Source: Amycolatopsis sp. WAC 01376 (GTDB lineage Bacteria; Actinomycetota; Actinomycetes; Mycobacteriales; Pseudonocardiaceae). From it: a stretch of DNA of 64,000 bases. Shown piece by piece: positions 33,419 through 45,333 of the stretch; the stretch's first letter is position 1; every line of letters starts with the position of its first letter. The notes below the pieces were generated by a model that was given only the letters and a program-made list of their open reading frames with translations, did no database searches and was not told where the DNA came from. Location: contig NZ_QHKL01000002.1 of NCBI RefSeq assembly GCF_003947415.1, positions 1,426,001-1,490,000 on the forward strand, given 5' to 3'. Both the position numbers and the translations under genes were made by a program.

Positions 33419-33504
33419 GCGGCCCAAGATAGCATGCACGTGAATTTTATGCAAAGTCATTAAATGCACTTGCATTAGATGCGTGTGCATGTAGTGTACC
33501 GATC
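33419..33504. promoter_or_regulatory. Divergent marR/MFS promoter region with ATGCA dyads
   Basis: Plus strand: TTGCAT (33470-33475), 16 bases, TAGTGT (33492-33497), seven bases, ATG 33505. Minus strand: TTGCAT (33454-33449), 17 bases, TATCTT (33431-33426), seven bases, GTG 33418. The perfect dyad ATGCACTTGCAT (33464-33475) covers the plus -35, and further ATGCA/TGCAT half-sites occur near 33434, 33449 and 33486. This matches a MarR operator controlling both leaderless genes. Confidence 0.7.
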
Positions 33505-34962
33505 ATGAGTTCTTCCGTGCAGCTGTCCACCAGCTCGACAAGGTGGGACGCGCGCCTCTGGGGTGTCCTGCTCACTGTGTCCGTCGTCGTTGGCCTCGAC
33601 GCGCTCGACGTGTCGATGGTCGCCGTCGCCCTCCCGTCCATCCAGGCCGAACTCGGCCTCTCCACCGGTGCCCTGCAATGGATCATCAGCGCCTACGTGC
33701 TCGGCTACGGCGGCCTGCTGCTCCTCGGCGGCCGCACCGCCGACCTGCTCGGCAGGCGCCGGGTCTTCCTCGTCGCCGTCGCGGTCTTCGCGCTCGCTTC
33801 CCTGCTCGGCGGCCTCGTCGACGACGGCGCGCTGCTGATCGCCACCCGGTTCATCAAGGGACTCGCGGCCGCGTTCACCGCGCCGGCGGCCCTTTCCATC
33901 ATCACCACGACCTTCCACGAAGGCCCCGCCCGCAACCGGGCGATCAGCATCTTCGCCGTGTTCGGTGCCAGCGGTTACTCCGCGGGCCTCGTCTTCTCCG
34001 GTCTGCTCACCGAGGTGGGCTGGCGCTGGACGTTCCTGCTGCCGGTGCCGATCGCGCTCGCCGCGCTGGTCGCCGCGATCAAGCTGATCCCGTCCTACCA
34101 GCCGCAAACCGGTCGCGGCTATGACTTCCCCGGCGCGATCACCGGTGCCGCCGGTTCGCTCCTGCTGGTCTTCGCCGTGGTCGAGGCGCCGGAGATCGGC
34201 TGGGCCGCTCCGCGGACCCTGATCTCGTTCGCCCTCGCGCTCGCTCTGCTCGTCACGTTCGTGTTCATCGAGAAGCGCAGCAAGCACCCGCTGCTCCGCC
34301 TCGGCATCCTGCGTTCCGGCCCGCTTGCCCGAGCCAACCTCGGCGGCGCGACGTTCTTCGGCGCCTACATCGGTTTCCAGTTCGTGGTCATGCTGTACCT
34401 GCAGAACGTGCTGGGCTGGTCCGCGTTGCAGACCGCGCTCGGATTCCTGCCCGCCGCGCTGATCGTCGCCTTCGGTTCACCCAGGATCGAGCCGCTGATC
34501 GACCGGCTCGGCACGCCGCGCACGATCCTCGCCGGTGTCGTCGCCCACGTGATCGGCTACGCGCTGTTCCTGCGGATCGACGAGAGTTCCAGCTACGCCG
34601 GTTCGGTGCTGCCGAGCATGATCCTGCTGGGTATCGGCTTCATGCTGGCGTTCTCCTCGCTGAACATCCAGGCGACCAACGGTATCTCCGACGACGAGCA
34701 GGGGCTCGCCGGCGGACTGCTGAACACGTCGATCCAGGTCGGCGGCGCGATCGGCCTCGCCGTGGTGACCGCGGTCCTGACCGGCAACTCGGGTGGTGCC
34801 ACCGGCCCGGCCGCGCTGCTGAACGGCTTGGCGCCCGCGCTGACCGTCGTCACCGGTATCGCCGTGATCAGTGTCCTGGTGGCACTGTCCGGAGTCATCG
34901 GCCTGCGCAAGGCCGAGGCACGCTCCACCGTCGCCGAACCGGAGTTCGCCGCGGCCGAATGA
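33505..34962 (+). CDS. DHA2-type MFS drug efflux pump
   Basis: 485-residue, about 14-segment proton antiporter of the EmrB/QacA group. It has the motif LGLSTGALQWIISAYVLGYGGLLLLGGRTADLLGRRRVF (motif A in loop 2-3), VGLDALDVSMVAVALPS in segment 1 and the antiporter-type GYSAGLVFSGLLTEVGWRWTFLLPVP (motif C/D region). It is expected to export toxic hydrophobic compounds. It is probably leaderless and repressed by the divergent MarR protein. A hairpin follows the stop. Confidence 0.92.
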   Translation: MSSSVQLSTSSTRWDARLWGVLLTVSVVVGLDALDVSMVAVALPSIQAELGLSTGALQWIISAYVLGYGGLLLLGGRTADLLGRRRVFLVAVAVFALASLLGGLVDDGALLIATRFIKGLAAAFTAPAALSIITTTFHEGPARNRAISIFAVFGASGYSAGLVFSGLLTEVGWRWTFLLPVPIALAALVAAIKLIPSYQPQTGRGYDFPGAITGAAGSLLLVFAVVEAPEIGWAAPRTLISFALALALLVTFVFIEKRSKHPLLRLGILRSGPLARANLGGATFFGAYIGFQFVVMLYLQNVLGWSALQTALGFLPAALIVAFGSPRIEPLIDRLGTPRTILAGVVAHVIGYALFLRIDESSSYAGSVLPSMILLGIGFMLAFSSLNIQATNGISDDEQGLAGGLLNTSIQVGGAIGLAVVTAVLTGNSGGATGPAALLNGLAPALTVVTGIAVISVLVALSGVIGLRKAEARSTVAEPEFAAAE

Positions 34963-34975
34963 CCAGGGGGTGAGG

Positions 34976-35007
34976 GCCCCTTCCCGCGCTCGGGGGCGGG
35001 AAGGGGC
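34976..35007. terminator. Bidirectional terminator (TGAGGGCCCCTT type)
   Basis: 12-bp perfect arms GCCCCTTCCCGC/GCGGGAAGGGGC with an 8-base loop, between the MFS stop and the convergent P450 stop. The flanking TGAGG...CTCA extends it and places it in the TGAANGGNCC hairpin family. Confidence 0.8.
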
Positions 35008-36267
35008 TCATCGCCGCCAGCGGATCGGCAGCGATTTCAGGCCGTTCTGGAAGTTCGACCGCAGCCGCACCGGCTCCTCGGCGAGTTCGACCTCGCCGAG
35101 CAGGTCGAGCACCGCTTCGAACATCGCCCGCAGCTGCACCCTGGCGAGCTGGGCGCCGAGGCAGAAATGCGGGCCGTGCCCGAAGGTCACGTGATCGTTG
35201 GGCGTGCGGCCGATGTCGAAGCGGTCCGGATCGTCGAAAACGGACTCGTCGCGGTTCGCCGCCGAGAACCAGACGACGACCTTCTCGCCCGCCCGGATGT
35301 CCACATCGGACAGCACGACGTCTTCGGTCGCGGTCCGGCGGAAGTGCATCACCGGCGTCCACCAGCGCAGCATCTCTTCCACCGCACCGGGAAGCAGTGA
35401 CCGGTCGGCCAACAGGCGCCGGTACTGATCGGGATGCGAAAGCAGCGCGAGCATCCCGCCCGGGATGCCGTTGCGCAGGGTTTCGTTGCCTGCCACGGAA
35501 AACAGCCAGAACAGGTTTTCGAACTCCGCGATCGAGACCCGCCCGTCCACATCGTCGACGTGCCCCATCAGAGTGCTCATCACGTCGTCGCCGGGATGAC
35601 GGCGTTTGTACTCGCCGAGCGCGGTGGCGTACGCGTAGAGATCCGGCATCCCCGCGCGAGTGCGCGGGTCGGGCATCGACCCGTCCGGTCCCGGAACCGG
35701 CCGGACGGCCAGCGCCGCCCGCGCCAGATCGGTGACCTCGCCGGCCTCGACGGTCGCGCTCACCGCGTAGTCGGCGTCCTGGTAGCCGATCACGCGGTTG
35801 CTCCAGTCGTACATCAGCCGCCGGTCCTGTTCGGGGATCCCGAAGACCTCGGCGAGCGTCAGCAGCGGGAGATCCGCGGCGACGGCGGCGAAGTCGCACC
35901 GGCCGTCCGCGGCGACCTCGGTGATCAGCTTCCTCGCCCAGCCGTGGATCCGCTCGGTCAGCCTGCCGACCGCGCGCGGCGTGAACGCCTTGGTGAGCAG
36001 GCCGCGCAGCCGGGCATGCTCGGGCGGATCCATGTTGAGCATCATCCGCCGGACGTAGCCGAGGTCCTGCTCGGTCGCCGGGTCCCGGATCTGCGTCCCG
36101 CCGAGGCGCGACGAGAACAGCTTCGGGTTCTTCAGCACGTACTTGACGTCGGAGTGCCGCAGCACGGCCCAGAAATCGTCCACCCGCGTGACCGGCGACT
36201 CCCGGCGCAGCGACGCGAGGTGCTCGTACGGCACGCCCCGCGTGTACACGTCCGGATCGGTGATCAC
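35008..36267 (-). CDS. Cytochrome P450
   Basis: 419-residue soluble P450. The I-helix has VAGNETLRN (acid-alcohol pair E-T), the K-helix EEMLRW, and the heme loop FGHGPHFCLGAQLAR with the axial C369. The GNETLRN form and MMLNMDPPEHARLRGLLTKAFTPRAV are seen in actinobacterial lipid/sterol and terpene P450s (CYP124/125/142-like), so a lipid-like substrate is a guess. GTG 36267 is chosen because TAGGGT ends seven bases before it (leaderless). No ferredoxin gene is adjacent. Confidence 0.93.
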   Translation of the reverse strand: MITDPDVYTRGVPYEHLASLRRESPVTRVDDFWAVLRHSDVKYVLKNPKLFSSRLGGTQIRDPATEQDLGYVRRMMLNMDPPEHARLRGLLTKAFTPRAVGRLTERIHGWARKLITEVAADGRCDFAAVAADLPLLTLAEVFGIPEQDRRLMYDWSNRVIGYQDADYAVSATVEAGEVTDLARAALAVRPVPGPDGSMPDPRTRAGMPDLYAYATALGEYKRRHPGDDVMSTLMGHVDDVDGRVSIAEFENLFWLFSVAGNETLRNGIPGGMLALLSHPDQYRRLLADRSLLPGAVEEMLRWWTPVMHFRRTATEDVVLSDVDIRAGEKVVVWFSAANRDESVFDDPDRFDIGRTPNDHVTFGHGPHFCLGAQLARVQLRAMFEAVLDLLGEVELAEEPVRLRSNFQNGLKSLPIRWRR

Positions 36268-36274
36268 GCCGTCG

Positions 36275-36308
36275 ACCCTAGCCCGCGGGCGGGGGACTGA
36301 GGAAAGAT
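36275..36308. promoter_or_regulatory. Back-to-back -10 elements of the P450 and hydrolase
   Basis: The minus-strand TAGGGT (36280-36275) serves the P450 GTG at 36267, and the plus-strand AAAGAT (36303-36308) ends seven bases before the hydrolase GTG at 36316. The two starts are 48 bases apart, so the promoters overlap and the genes may be co-regulated. Confidence 0.45.
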
Positions 36309-36315
36309 CCGTCCG

Positions 36316-37044
36316 GTGGAAACACTGAAGATGCGCACCGCCGGAACCGAAGGCCCGCCCGTGCTCCTGCTGCACGGCCTCGGCGCGACAGGAGCGGTCT
36401 GGGACGGCCTCATGGCGCACCCGGGATATCGCTGGCTCGCGCCGGATCTGCCCGGCCACGGGGGATCGCCCCGGTTGCCGCACTACTCGTTCGGCGGGCT
36501 GGCCGCGGCGGTCGCCGACGCGCTCCCGGAACGCGGTCCGGTGCTGGTGATCGGCCATTCCCTTGGCGGCGTGGTCGGGCTGGCGCTGGCCAGCGGCTGG
36601 TTCGGGGTGAAGGTAGCCGGGCTGTTCACGGTCGGCGTCAAGGTCGAATGGAGCGAGGACGACCTCGCGAGGGCGGCCGCCATGGCGGCCAAGCCGCCGA
36701 GGGTGTTCCCGACCCGTGAGGACGCCGAACGCGCCTTCCTCAAGATCGCCGGCCTGGCAGGCCTCACCGGCGCGGATCCCGACGGTGTGACCGAAACCGA
36801 AGGCGGCTGGCGGCTGGCGCTGGACCCCCGCGCGTTCGGCGTCGGCGCACCCGACATGCGCGGACTGCTCGGCGCGGCGCGCTGCCCGGTCGTCCTCGCC
36901 GCCGGTGAGCACGACCCGATGAGCCGTCCGGAGCAGCTTCGCGCTCTCAGCCCGTTCACCGTCGAGTTCCCCGGGCTCGGCCACAACGCCCACGTCGAAG
37001 ACCCGACCGCGCTCCTGCCCTTCCCCGCGCAATTCGCCCTCTAG
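36316..37044 (+). CDS. Alpha/beta hydrolase
   Basis: 242-residue serine hydrolase with LLLHGLGATGAVWDGL, LAPDLPGHGGSPRLPHYSF, the elbow GHSLGG (S82), and a C-terminal AGEHDPMS (acid) and GLGHNAHVEDP (histidine). The catalytic triad is complete; the substrate is unknown. GTG 36316 is probably leaderless. It faces the P450 gene, which suggests a shared pathway. Its stop lies inside the left arm of a terminator. Confidence 0.85.
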   Translation: METLKMRTAGTEGPPVLLLHGLGATGAVWDGLMAHPGYRWLAPDLPGHGGSPRLPHYSFGGLAAAVADALPERGPVLVIGHSLGGVVGLALASGWFGVKVAGLFTVGVKVEWSEDDLARAAAMAAKPPRVFPTREDAERAFLKIAGLAGLTGADPDGVTETEGGWRLALDPRAFGVGAPDMRGLLGAARCPVVLAAGEHDPMSRPEQLRALSPFTVEFPGLGHNAHVEDPTALLPFPAQFAL

Positions 37045-37079
37045 TTGCGGTAGTTCGACAGCCGAACCACCGCAAGTAG
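37041..37079. terminator. Bidirectional terminator overlapping the hydrolase stop
   Basis: 17-base arms with two mismatches (CTAGTTGCGGTAGTTCG and CGAACCACCGCAAGTAG) and a 5-base loop ACAGC. The TAG stop of the hydrolase is in the left arm. It lies 20 bases before the convergent mocR stop. Confidence 0.75.
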
Positions 37080-37099
37080 AGGACGAAACGCGGGGGGTG

Positions 37100-38536
37100 T
37101 CAGCGCCGAAGCCGCCCCAGGACGGCGATGCCCTCGGCGATGTCGCTCGCCGGGCTCGCCCCGTAGCCGAGGACGAGGCCGGGATTCATCGGGCGCTGAC
37201 AGTGCCACGACAGCGGCTGCACCTTCACGCCCTGCTCCAGCGCGAGGGCGGCGAAGTCGAGATCGGAGAACTCGGCATCAAAGGTGATCGTCAGGTGCAG
37301 CCCGGCGGCGGCGCCGTGCACCACGGCGTCCGGGAGATGCGCCCGGAGCGCGTCGATCATCGCGTCCCGCCGACGGCGGTGCCGTTTGCGGACGAACCGC
37401 AGCTGCCGCTCCATCTCCCCGGACTCCATGAGATGCGCGAGCACCAGCTGCGGGAGGACTGCGTTGCCGAGGTCGGCGAACCGTTTGGCCGCGACCACCT
37501 CGTCCCGGTACCGCGGCGGCACCAGCATCCAGCCCACCCGGAGCGCGGGTGCGAGCCACTTCGACACGCTGCCCGCGTAACAGACCTGCTCGGCGAGCAT
37601 CGAGCGCAACGCGGGCACCGGCGGGCGGTCGTAACGGTGCTCGGCGTCGTAGTCGTCCTCGATGATCAGCCCGCCGTTCGCGGCCCAGCGCATGAGCTCG
37701 CGACGGCGTTCGCCACCGAGCACGACACCGGTCGGGAACTGATGCGCGGGAGTGAGCAGCACGGCGGGCGCGCCGCTGCGCACGAGCTCGTCGACGTCGA
37801 TGCCGTCGTCGTCGACCCGGATCGGTGGTGTAGCCAGCCGTCGGTCGTGAAGATGCTGCCGAGCGCCCAGCGAACTCGGATCCTCGACGGCGATCTCGGA
37901 GATCCCGTTGTCGCAGAGCACCTGCGCCAGCAACCCGAGGCCCTGCGCGACACCGGCGACGATCAGCACGTCGTCCGCGTCGGCGGTGATGCCCCGAGTA
38001 CGGGCGATCCAGTGCGCGATGGCCCGCCGCAACGCGGGAGCGCCCCGAGGGTCGCCGTAGCCGAAGGCCGCCGCCGAAAGGTCGTTGAGCACAGTGCGCT
38101 CGGCGCGTAACCACGCCGTTCGCGGGAAGGCCGTCAGATCCGGCACGCCGGGGGACAGGTCGATCCTCGCCGGGGTCGACCGCAGCGAGTCGAAGACGCC
38201 GATCCCGGGAGCGGGCTGGAAGATCGTGCCCGCGGACGGCGGCCCGGACGTCCTCTGCTCCTTCGTCCGGGCAGGCGCCGCGACGACCACCGTGCCCGCC
38301 CGGCCCCGTCCGGCGACGTGGCCGTCCTCGACGAGGCGCTGGTACGCCTCGGTGACCACACCGCGGGAGACCCGCAGGTCCGCGGCCAGCGCCCTGGTCG
38401 CGGGCAGCCTGCTGCCGACCGGCAGGCGGCCGTCGGAGATGGCGTGCCGCAACCGGGACGCCAGCCAGTCCGACCGGCGCCCCGGTGGTGCGTCCCCGAT
38501 GTCCAGCTGCAGGAAGTCCGAGCCCTCGGCAGTCAC
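37100..38536 (-). CDS. MocR/PdxR-family GntR-aminotransferase regulator
   Basis: 478-residue fusion of a GntR winged helix (residues about 20-85: WLASRLRHAISDGRLPVGSRLPATRALAADLRVSRGVVTEAYQRLVEDG) and a class I aminotransferase fold with PLP lysine in YAGSVSKWLAPALRVGW and the DEDYD-like IIEDDYDAEHRYD. MocR proteins use PLP as effector, often to control vitamin B6 or amino-acid genes. GTG 38536 starts 12 bases after the metH stop, with CACAAT six bases before it, so it may have its own leaderless promoter inside the metH operon. Confidence 0.92.
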   Translation of the reverse strand: MTAEGSDFLQLDIGDAPPGRRSDWLASRLRHAISDGRLPVGSRLPATRALAADLRVSRGVVTEAYQRLVEDGHVAGRGRAGTVVVAAPARTKEQRTSGPPSAGTIFQPAPGIGVFDSLRSTPARIDLSPGVPDLTAFPRTAWLRAERTVLNDLSAAAFGYGDPRGAPALRRAIAHWIARTRGITADADDVLIVAGVAQGLGLLAQVLCDNGISEIAVEDPSSLGARQHLHDRRLATPPIRVDDDGIDVDELVRSGAPAVLLTPAHQFPTGVVLGGERRRELMRWAANGGLIIEDDYDAEHRYDRPPVPALRSMLAEQVCYAGSVSKWLAPALRVGWMLVPPRYRDEVVAAKRFADLGNAVLPQLVLAHLMESGEMERQLRFVRKRHRRRRDAMIDALRAHLPDAVVHGAAAGLHLTITFDAEFSDLDFAALALEQGVKVQPLSWHCQRPMNPGLVLGYGASPASDIAEGIAVLGRLRR

Positions 38537-38548
38537 CCGATCATTGTG

Positions 38549-42196
<3,648 letters not shown>

Positions 42197-42215
42197 CCAG
42201 CGCTCCTCCCATGTC

Positions 42216-42292
42216 GTGGGAGGCGCCCTTGCGGTGATGTCCGGGGCCGAGCGTGGCGGACCCCGCGGTCCGTTGCAGCGCCTCTCGACCTT
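42216..42292 (-). promoter_or_regulatory. S-adenosylhomocysteine (SAH) riboswitch
   Basis: Read on the minus strand, GTCGAGAGGCGCTGCAACGG opens the element, CCACGCTCGG lies in the middle and CGCAAGGGCGCCTCCC closes it. These match the known SAH-riboswitch pattern. P1 pairs GAGGCGC with GCGCCTC, P2 is CGGACC-GCGG-GGTCCG, and the pseudoknot pairs CGAG with CTCG. The 3' side ends about 20 bases before the metH start. SAH is expected to turn expression on. Confidence 0.88.
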
Positions 42293-42339
42293 GGCGACCA
42301 CAGTACCGGACCCGCACAAGGGTGATCCGCCCGAATCGC

Positions 42340-43428
42340 TCAGCCCCTGGCCAGAGCGGGCTCGGCTTCCCGGATCGTGGGATCGGGCAGGACGGGCCGG
42401 CGCCGGGCGACCACCTTGCGGCCCACGTCGATCATCGGCACCTCGACCCACCGGTAGAGGACGTCGGAGATGACGAGTGCGACGACGGTCACGACGATCG
42501 CGGTCAAGGTCCGGTGGACGCCCAACTGGGGGATCGACAAGGCGACCACGGTCGCCGCCACCCCTTGCAAGAGGTACACCGAGTACGACCGCTCGCCGAT
42601 GAACCGCATCGGCGGGGTGGAGAAGAGCCAGGCGATCGGACCACGCGGAATCAGCGAGGTGATGAACAGCGCGACCAGGACCGCATACGTCGTGCCGCCG
42701 ATCGTGCCGCCGTCCTTGAAGAAGGCCTCGATGTCGGTGATGTGGATCTGGAGGACCACAAGCGCCGGGAGCAGGACGAAGCAGGCCAGCGGGTGGGTGA
42801 AGAAGCGGAGGACCGCGAAGCCCTTGCGGTAGTGGAGACCGATGGCGAGCGCGCAACCGATGATGATGGGGGAGTAGGCACCGGCGTACGGCATCACCGG
42901 GATCAGCGCGATCATGAGCGCGATCAGGCCGATCGCCAGGCCGAGTCGCTTCGGGAAGCTCAGCGCCGCGATGCCGAAGGCGAGGAACGGCCAGACGAGG
43001 TAGAACTTCTGCTCGACGCCCAGCGTCCACGATTGACCGAAAGGCGCATTATGGGCGAATTCGTTGGTGAACGTGAGGAAGTAAGGCATCGCGCCGGAGA
43101 GCCCGCTCGAGGTGTACTGGCCGCGGAGATAGGTGAACACCACGATGATGCCCAAAACCGCGAAGTACACCGGAAGAATGCGAAACGCGCGGCGGATGTA
43201 GAAGTCGGCGAGCGAAATCCTGCCGTTTCGGTCTTCTTCGCGCAGTGCCAGCGTGGTGATCAGGAAGCCCGAGAGAACGAAGAACAGGTGGACACCGATC
43301 CATCCGTTGGCCATGGCCCACGACGGTCCTCCGTAGTGGAACACCACCACGAGGAGCGCGGCGATCGCACGCAACCCGTCGAGGGCCGGGAATCTTTTGG
43401 TGGACAGGTACTGCTCGTGAGTCATCAT
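42340..43428 (-). CDS. OafA/YrhL-type membrane acyltransferase
   Basis: 362-residue acyltransferase-3 protein with about ten membrane segments. It begins [21 protein letters not shown] (the catalytic His is in FHYG), then [30 protein letters not shown] (the R-R-x-R/P motif) and [17 protein letters not shown]. It probably O-acylates a cell-surface glycan or a metabolite. ATG 43428 follows GGGGG; ATG 43425 and GTG 43449 are alternatives. The AT-richer 43.43-43.61 kb gap upstream should hold its promoter. Confidence 0.9.
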   Translation of the reverse strand: MMTHEQYLSTKRFPALDGLRAIAALLVVVFHYGGPSWAMANGWIGVHLFFVLSGFLITTLALREEDRNGRISLADFYIRRAFRILPVYFAVLGIIVVFTYLRGQYTSSGLSGAMPYFLTFTNEFAHNAPFGQSWTLGVEQKFYLVWPFLAFGIAALSFPKRLGLAIGLIALMIALIPVMPYAGAYSPIIIGCALAIGLHYRKGFAVLRFFTHPLACFVLLPALVVLQIHITDIEAFFKDGGTIGGTTYAVLVALFITSLIPRGPIAWLFSTPPMRFIGERSYSVYLLQGVAATVVALSIPQLGVHRTLTAIVVTVVALVISDVLYRWVEVPMIDVGRKVVARRRPVLPDPTIREAEPALARG

Positions 43429-43611
43429 CGTGGCCCCCAGGAACGACACCGGCGGACTGGCCGGTAAGGATGCGTCACTCTAAAGGGTGAATCGCTCGTT
43501 CCTGTGAGGGGGCTGTGGTTTTCCTGTGGACATTGTTGGAGATTTGCGTGCTGTCGAGCTTTATGGCTCTTTTGTCGCCGAATCTGGTCGTGATCAAGCT
43601 TCATGGCAAAC

Positions 43612-43660
43612 GAGCGGGGAGGATCCGGGACGTTGAACGTCCCAAATCCTCCCCGCTCGG
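43612..43660. terminator. Long two-part hairpin after the cyclophilin gene
   Basis: Outer 14-bp arms CGAGCGGGGAGGAT/ATCCTCCCCGCTCG, a CC/AA internal mismatch, then inner GGGACGTT/AACGTCCC. It lies 34 bases beyond the stop of the minus-strand cyclophilin gene, with GGCCTTTT on its plus-strand 3' side. Confidence 0.8.
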
Positions 43661-43693
43661 CCTTTTCGTATCGATGGGGAGACAGCGAATGAC

Positions 43694-44365
43694 TCAGAAG
43701 CCCACAGACGCTTTCTGGATCTTCACCGGCTTCGCGGGCAGCCCGTCGGCAGGTCCGTTCGGATCGGTCGGGATGATGCCGTTCGCCACGATCCGGTCCA
43801 GCACCTCCATGCCCCGCACGACCTTGCCCATCACCGAGTAGTTCTTCGGGATGTTCGCGAACGAGTGCACGATGAAGAACTCGCTGCCGTTCGTGCCGGG
43901 GCCCTGGTTGCCCATGGCGATGGTGCCGCGTTCGTAGGTCTCGGTGCCGTCGACCTCGTCCGGGAACTTGTAGCCCGGCCCGCCCTTCTCGGCTTCGTAG
44001 ATGTCGCCGCACTGAAGGACGCCGAGGCGCGACGAGTTCGTCAGGCGCCAGCACTGGCTGCGGTCGTAGAAGCGCTGCAGGGCCAGGCTCGCCAGGTTGT
44101 GGACGGCGCACGGAGCGGCGCCTGCGCGGTTCAGGCGCACGGTCACCGGGCCGTAGTTGAAGCGGAACGTGACGTCGACGGTGCCGCGGGTCAGCGCGAA
44201 GGGGAGCGGGCGCAGGACCGGCCGGGCCGCGGGGTTTTCCGGCGTCGGCGTGAACTCGCAGCGCACGATCGGCGCCGAAGACGCGGGCGCGGCGGTGGCG
44301 ACACCGGGCAGGAGCACGGCGGCGAGAGCGGAAACGACAGCGGTGACACCCCAGCGCAGCTTCAT
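43694..44365 (-). CDS. Secreted cyclophilin-type peptidyl-prolyl isomerase
   Basis: 223-residue exported PPIase. The signal peptide is VTAVVSALAAVLLPGVATAAPA, then a cyclophilin domain with LASLALQRFYDRSQCWRLTNSS, YKFPDEV, GTIAMGNQGPGTNGSEFFIVHS and VMGKVVRGMEVLDRI. The usual active-site F-H-R is altered to LQRFYDRS, so the activity may differ from that of cytosolic enzymes. It is expected to help folding outside the membrane. The start is ATG 44365. Confidence 0.9.
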   Translation of the reverse strand: MKLRWGVTAVVSALAAVLLPGVATAAPASSAPIVRCEFTPTPENPAARPVLRPLPFALTRGTVDVTFRFNYGPVTVRLNRAGAAPCAVHNLASLALQRFYDRSQCWRLTNSSRLGVLQCGDIYEAEKGGPGYKFPDEVDGTETYERGTIAMGNQGPGTNGSEFFIVHSFANIPKNYSVMGKVVRGMEVLDRIVANGIIPTDPNGPADGLPAKPVKIQKASVGF

Positions 44366-44476
44366 GAGGGGGAACCTAACCCAAAAGGGTGGTCGTCGGG
44401 TAGCGCTTCACGCGGGTGCGGTGTCCAGGTGGTCGCGAGCGGCGACCTGGCTGTGGTGATCGCGGGTCGCGAGTCC

Positions 44477-44523
44477 GTGAAGGCCTCCTTGCCTACCCTG
44501 AGGGTAGTGAAGGAGGCCCTCAC
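44477..44523. repeat. Inverted repeat, GTGAAGGCCTCCTT type
   Basis: 23-base arms with three mismatches around a single central G; the left arm begins GTGAAGGCCTCCTTGCC. It is the same type as 32681-32733. It lies in the 344-bp gap between the cyclophilin gene and the next plus-strand gene. A 28-bp sequence GTCCAGGTGGTCGCGAGC... just before it (44423-44450) is a diverged copy of 44630-44657. Confidence 0.7.
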
Positions 44524-44632
44524 TACCTCGGTGATCGCCACAACCGCCCCAGGTGCATCAGCAAGCACAGAGGCGGCGCCTGAAGGCCTTCATGTACATC
44601 GGGCGGGTGAGAGTGGCGGTGAGTCATCGGTC

Positions 44633-44690
44633 CAGGTGGTCGTGAGTGGCGATTCGGGTTAGAACACGAATCGCCACTCACGACCACCTG
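44633..44690. repeat. Perfect 24-bp inverted repeat
   Basis: Arms 44633-44656 and 44667-44690 (CAGGTGGTCGTGAGTGGC... and its complement) around the 10-base loop GGTTAGAACA. It ends 19 bases before ATG 44710, so it lies on the promoter side of that gene and is unlikely to be a simple terminator for it. A remnant TGAAGGCCTTCATGTAC precedes it at 44581. Confidence 0.8.
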
Positions 44691-44709
44691 CACCGAACGG
44701 TCACCGCAC

Positions 44710-45321
44710 ATGCTGAGCTCACTCACCGCCGCGTACCTCGCCGTCTCCCTCACGCTGATCCCGCCGACCGAGATCCGGCCTGACCAGGTCGAGCACGTCG
44801 CCTTGCCGTGCGTTCAGATGGGCGCGTCCACCGACGACGCGGACGCAGCCAAGAGCCTCAACCAGCAACTCGGCACCAAGATGCGCGGCTACATGAACCC
44901 GTACAACACGTCGTGCGCCAGAGTGATCGTCGAAACCGTCCAGAGATCGGGGTTCAACGATCACGCGGCGGCCATCGCGATCGCGACGGTGATCGTCGAG
45001 TCGAGTGTCGCCAACCTCGACGGCGGCCTCGGTGACTCGGTCGGGCTCTTCCAGCAGCGCGCGAGCTGGGGTTCCTTCGACCAGCGGACCGACCCGGTCT
45101 GGGCGACCGGCAGGTTCCTCGCCGTGATGCGGCAGTTCTACCCGAACGACACGTGGAACAACGTCGCCATCGGGGACGTCGCGGCGGCGGTCCAGCGGCC
45201 GGCCGCTAAGTACCGGCATCGCTACGGGGTCGAGGCGGGCGACGCGGTCAAGATCGTCAACGAGCTGTGGTCCCAGGACGGCAACTGGCCCCCGTCCTCG
45301 AAGGAGAGCGGGGGCCGGTGA
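44710..45321 (+). CDS. Secreted lysozyme-like protein
   Basis: 203-residue protein with a short N-terminal hydrophobic export segment (LSSLTAAYLAVSLTLIPP) and a domain of about 110 residues resembling transglycosylase/lysozyme-like folds. It has AAAIAIATVIVESSVANLDGGLGDSVGLFQQRASWG, where the Glu in VESS would be the catalytic residue and GLFQQR the substrate-binding strand. I infer muralytic activity. ATG 44710 lacks a clear RBS. It is convergent with the DUF2631 gene, with stops 13 bases apart. Confidence 0.75.
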   Translation: MLSSLTAAYLAVSLTLIPPTEIRPDQVEHVALPCVQMGASTDDADAAKSLNQQLGTKMRGYMNPYNTSCARVIVETVQRSGFNDHAAAIAIATVIVESSVANLDGGLGDSVGLFQQRASWGSFDQRTDPVWATGRFLAVMRQFYPNDTWNNVAIGDVAAAVQRPAAKYRHRYGVEAGDAVKIVNELWSQDGNWPPSSKESGGR

Positions 45322-45333
45322 GCCGTGAAGGAC

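Noticed and set aside
42197..42340. Cobalamin or SAM riboswitch before metH
   Set aside because: No B12-box or SAM-I/IV core is visible, while the SAH-riboswitch segments and pairings fit.
43429..43611. AT-richer gap upstream of the acyltransferase as a horizontally acquired remnant
   Set aside because: It is short, has no coding remnant and is adequately explained as a promoter region.
43515..43841. A plus-strand frame reading through the hairpin into the cyclophilin gene
   Set aside because: It crosses a 49-bp hairpin and is antisense to a well-supported secreted PPIase; no domain was seen.
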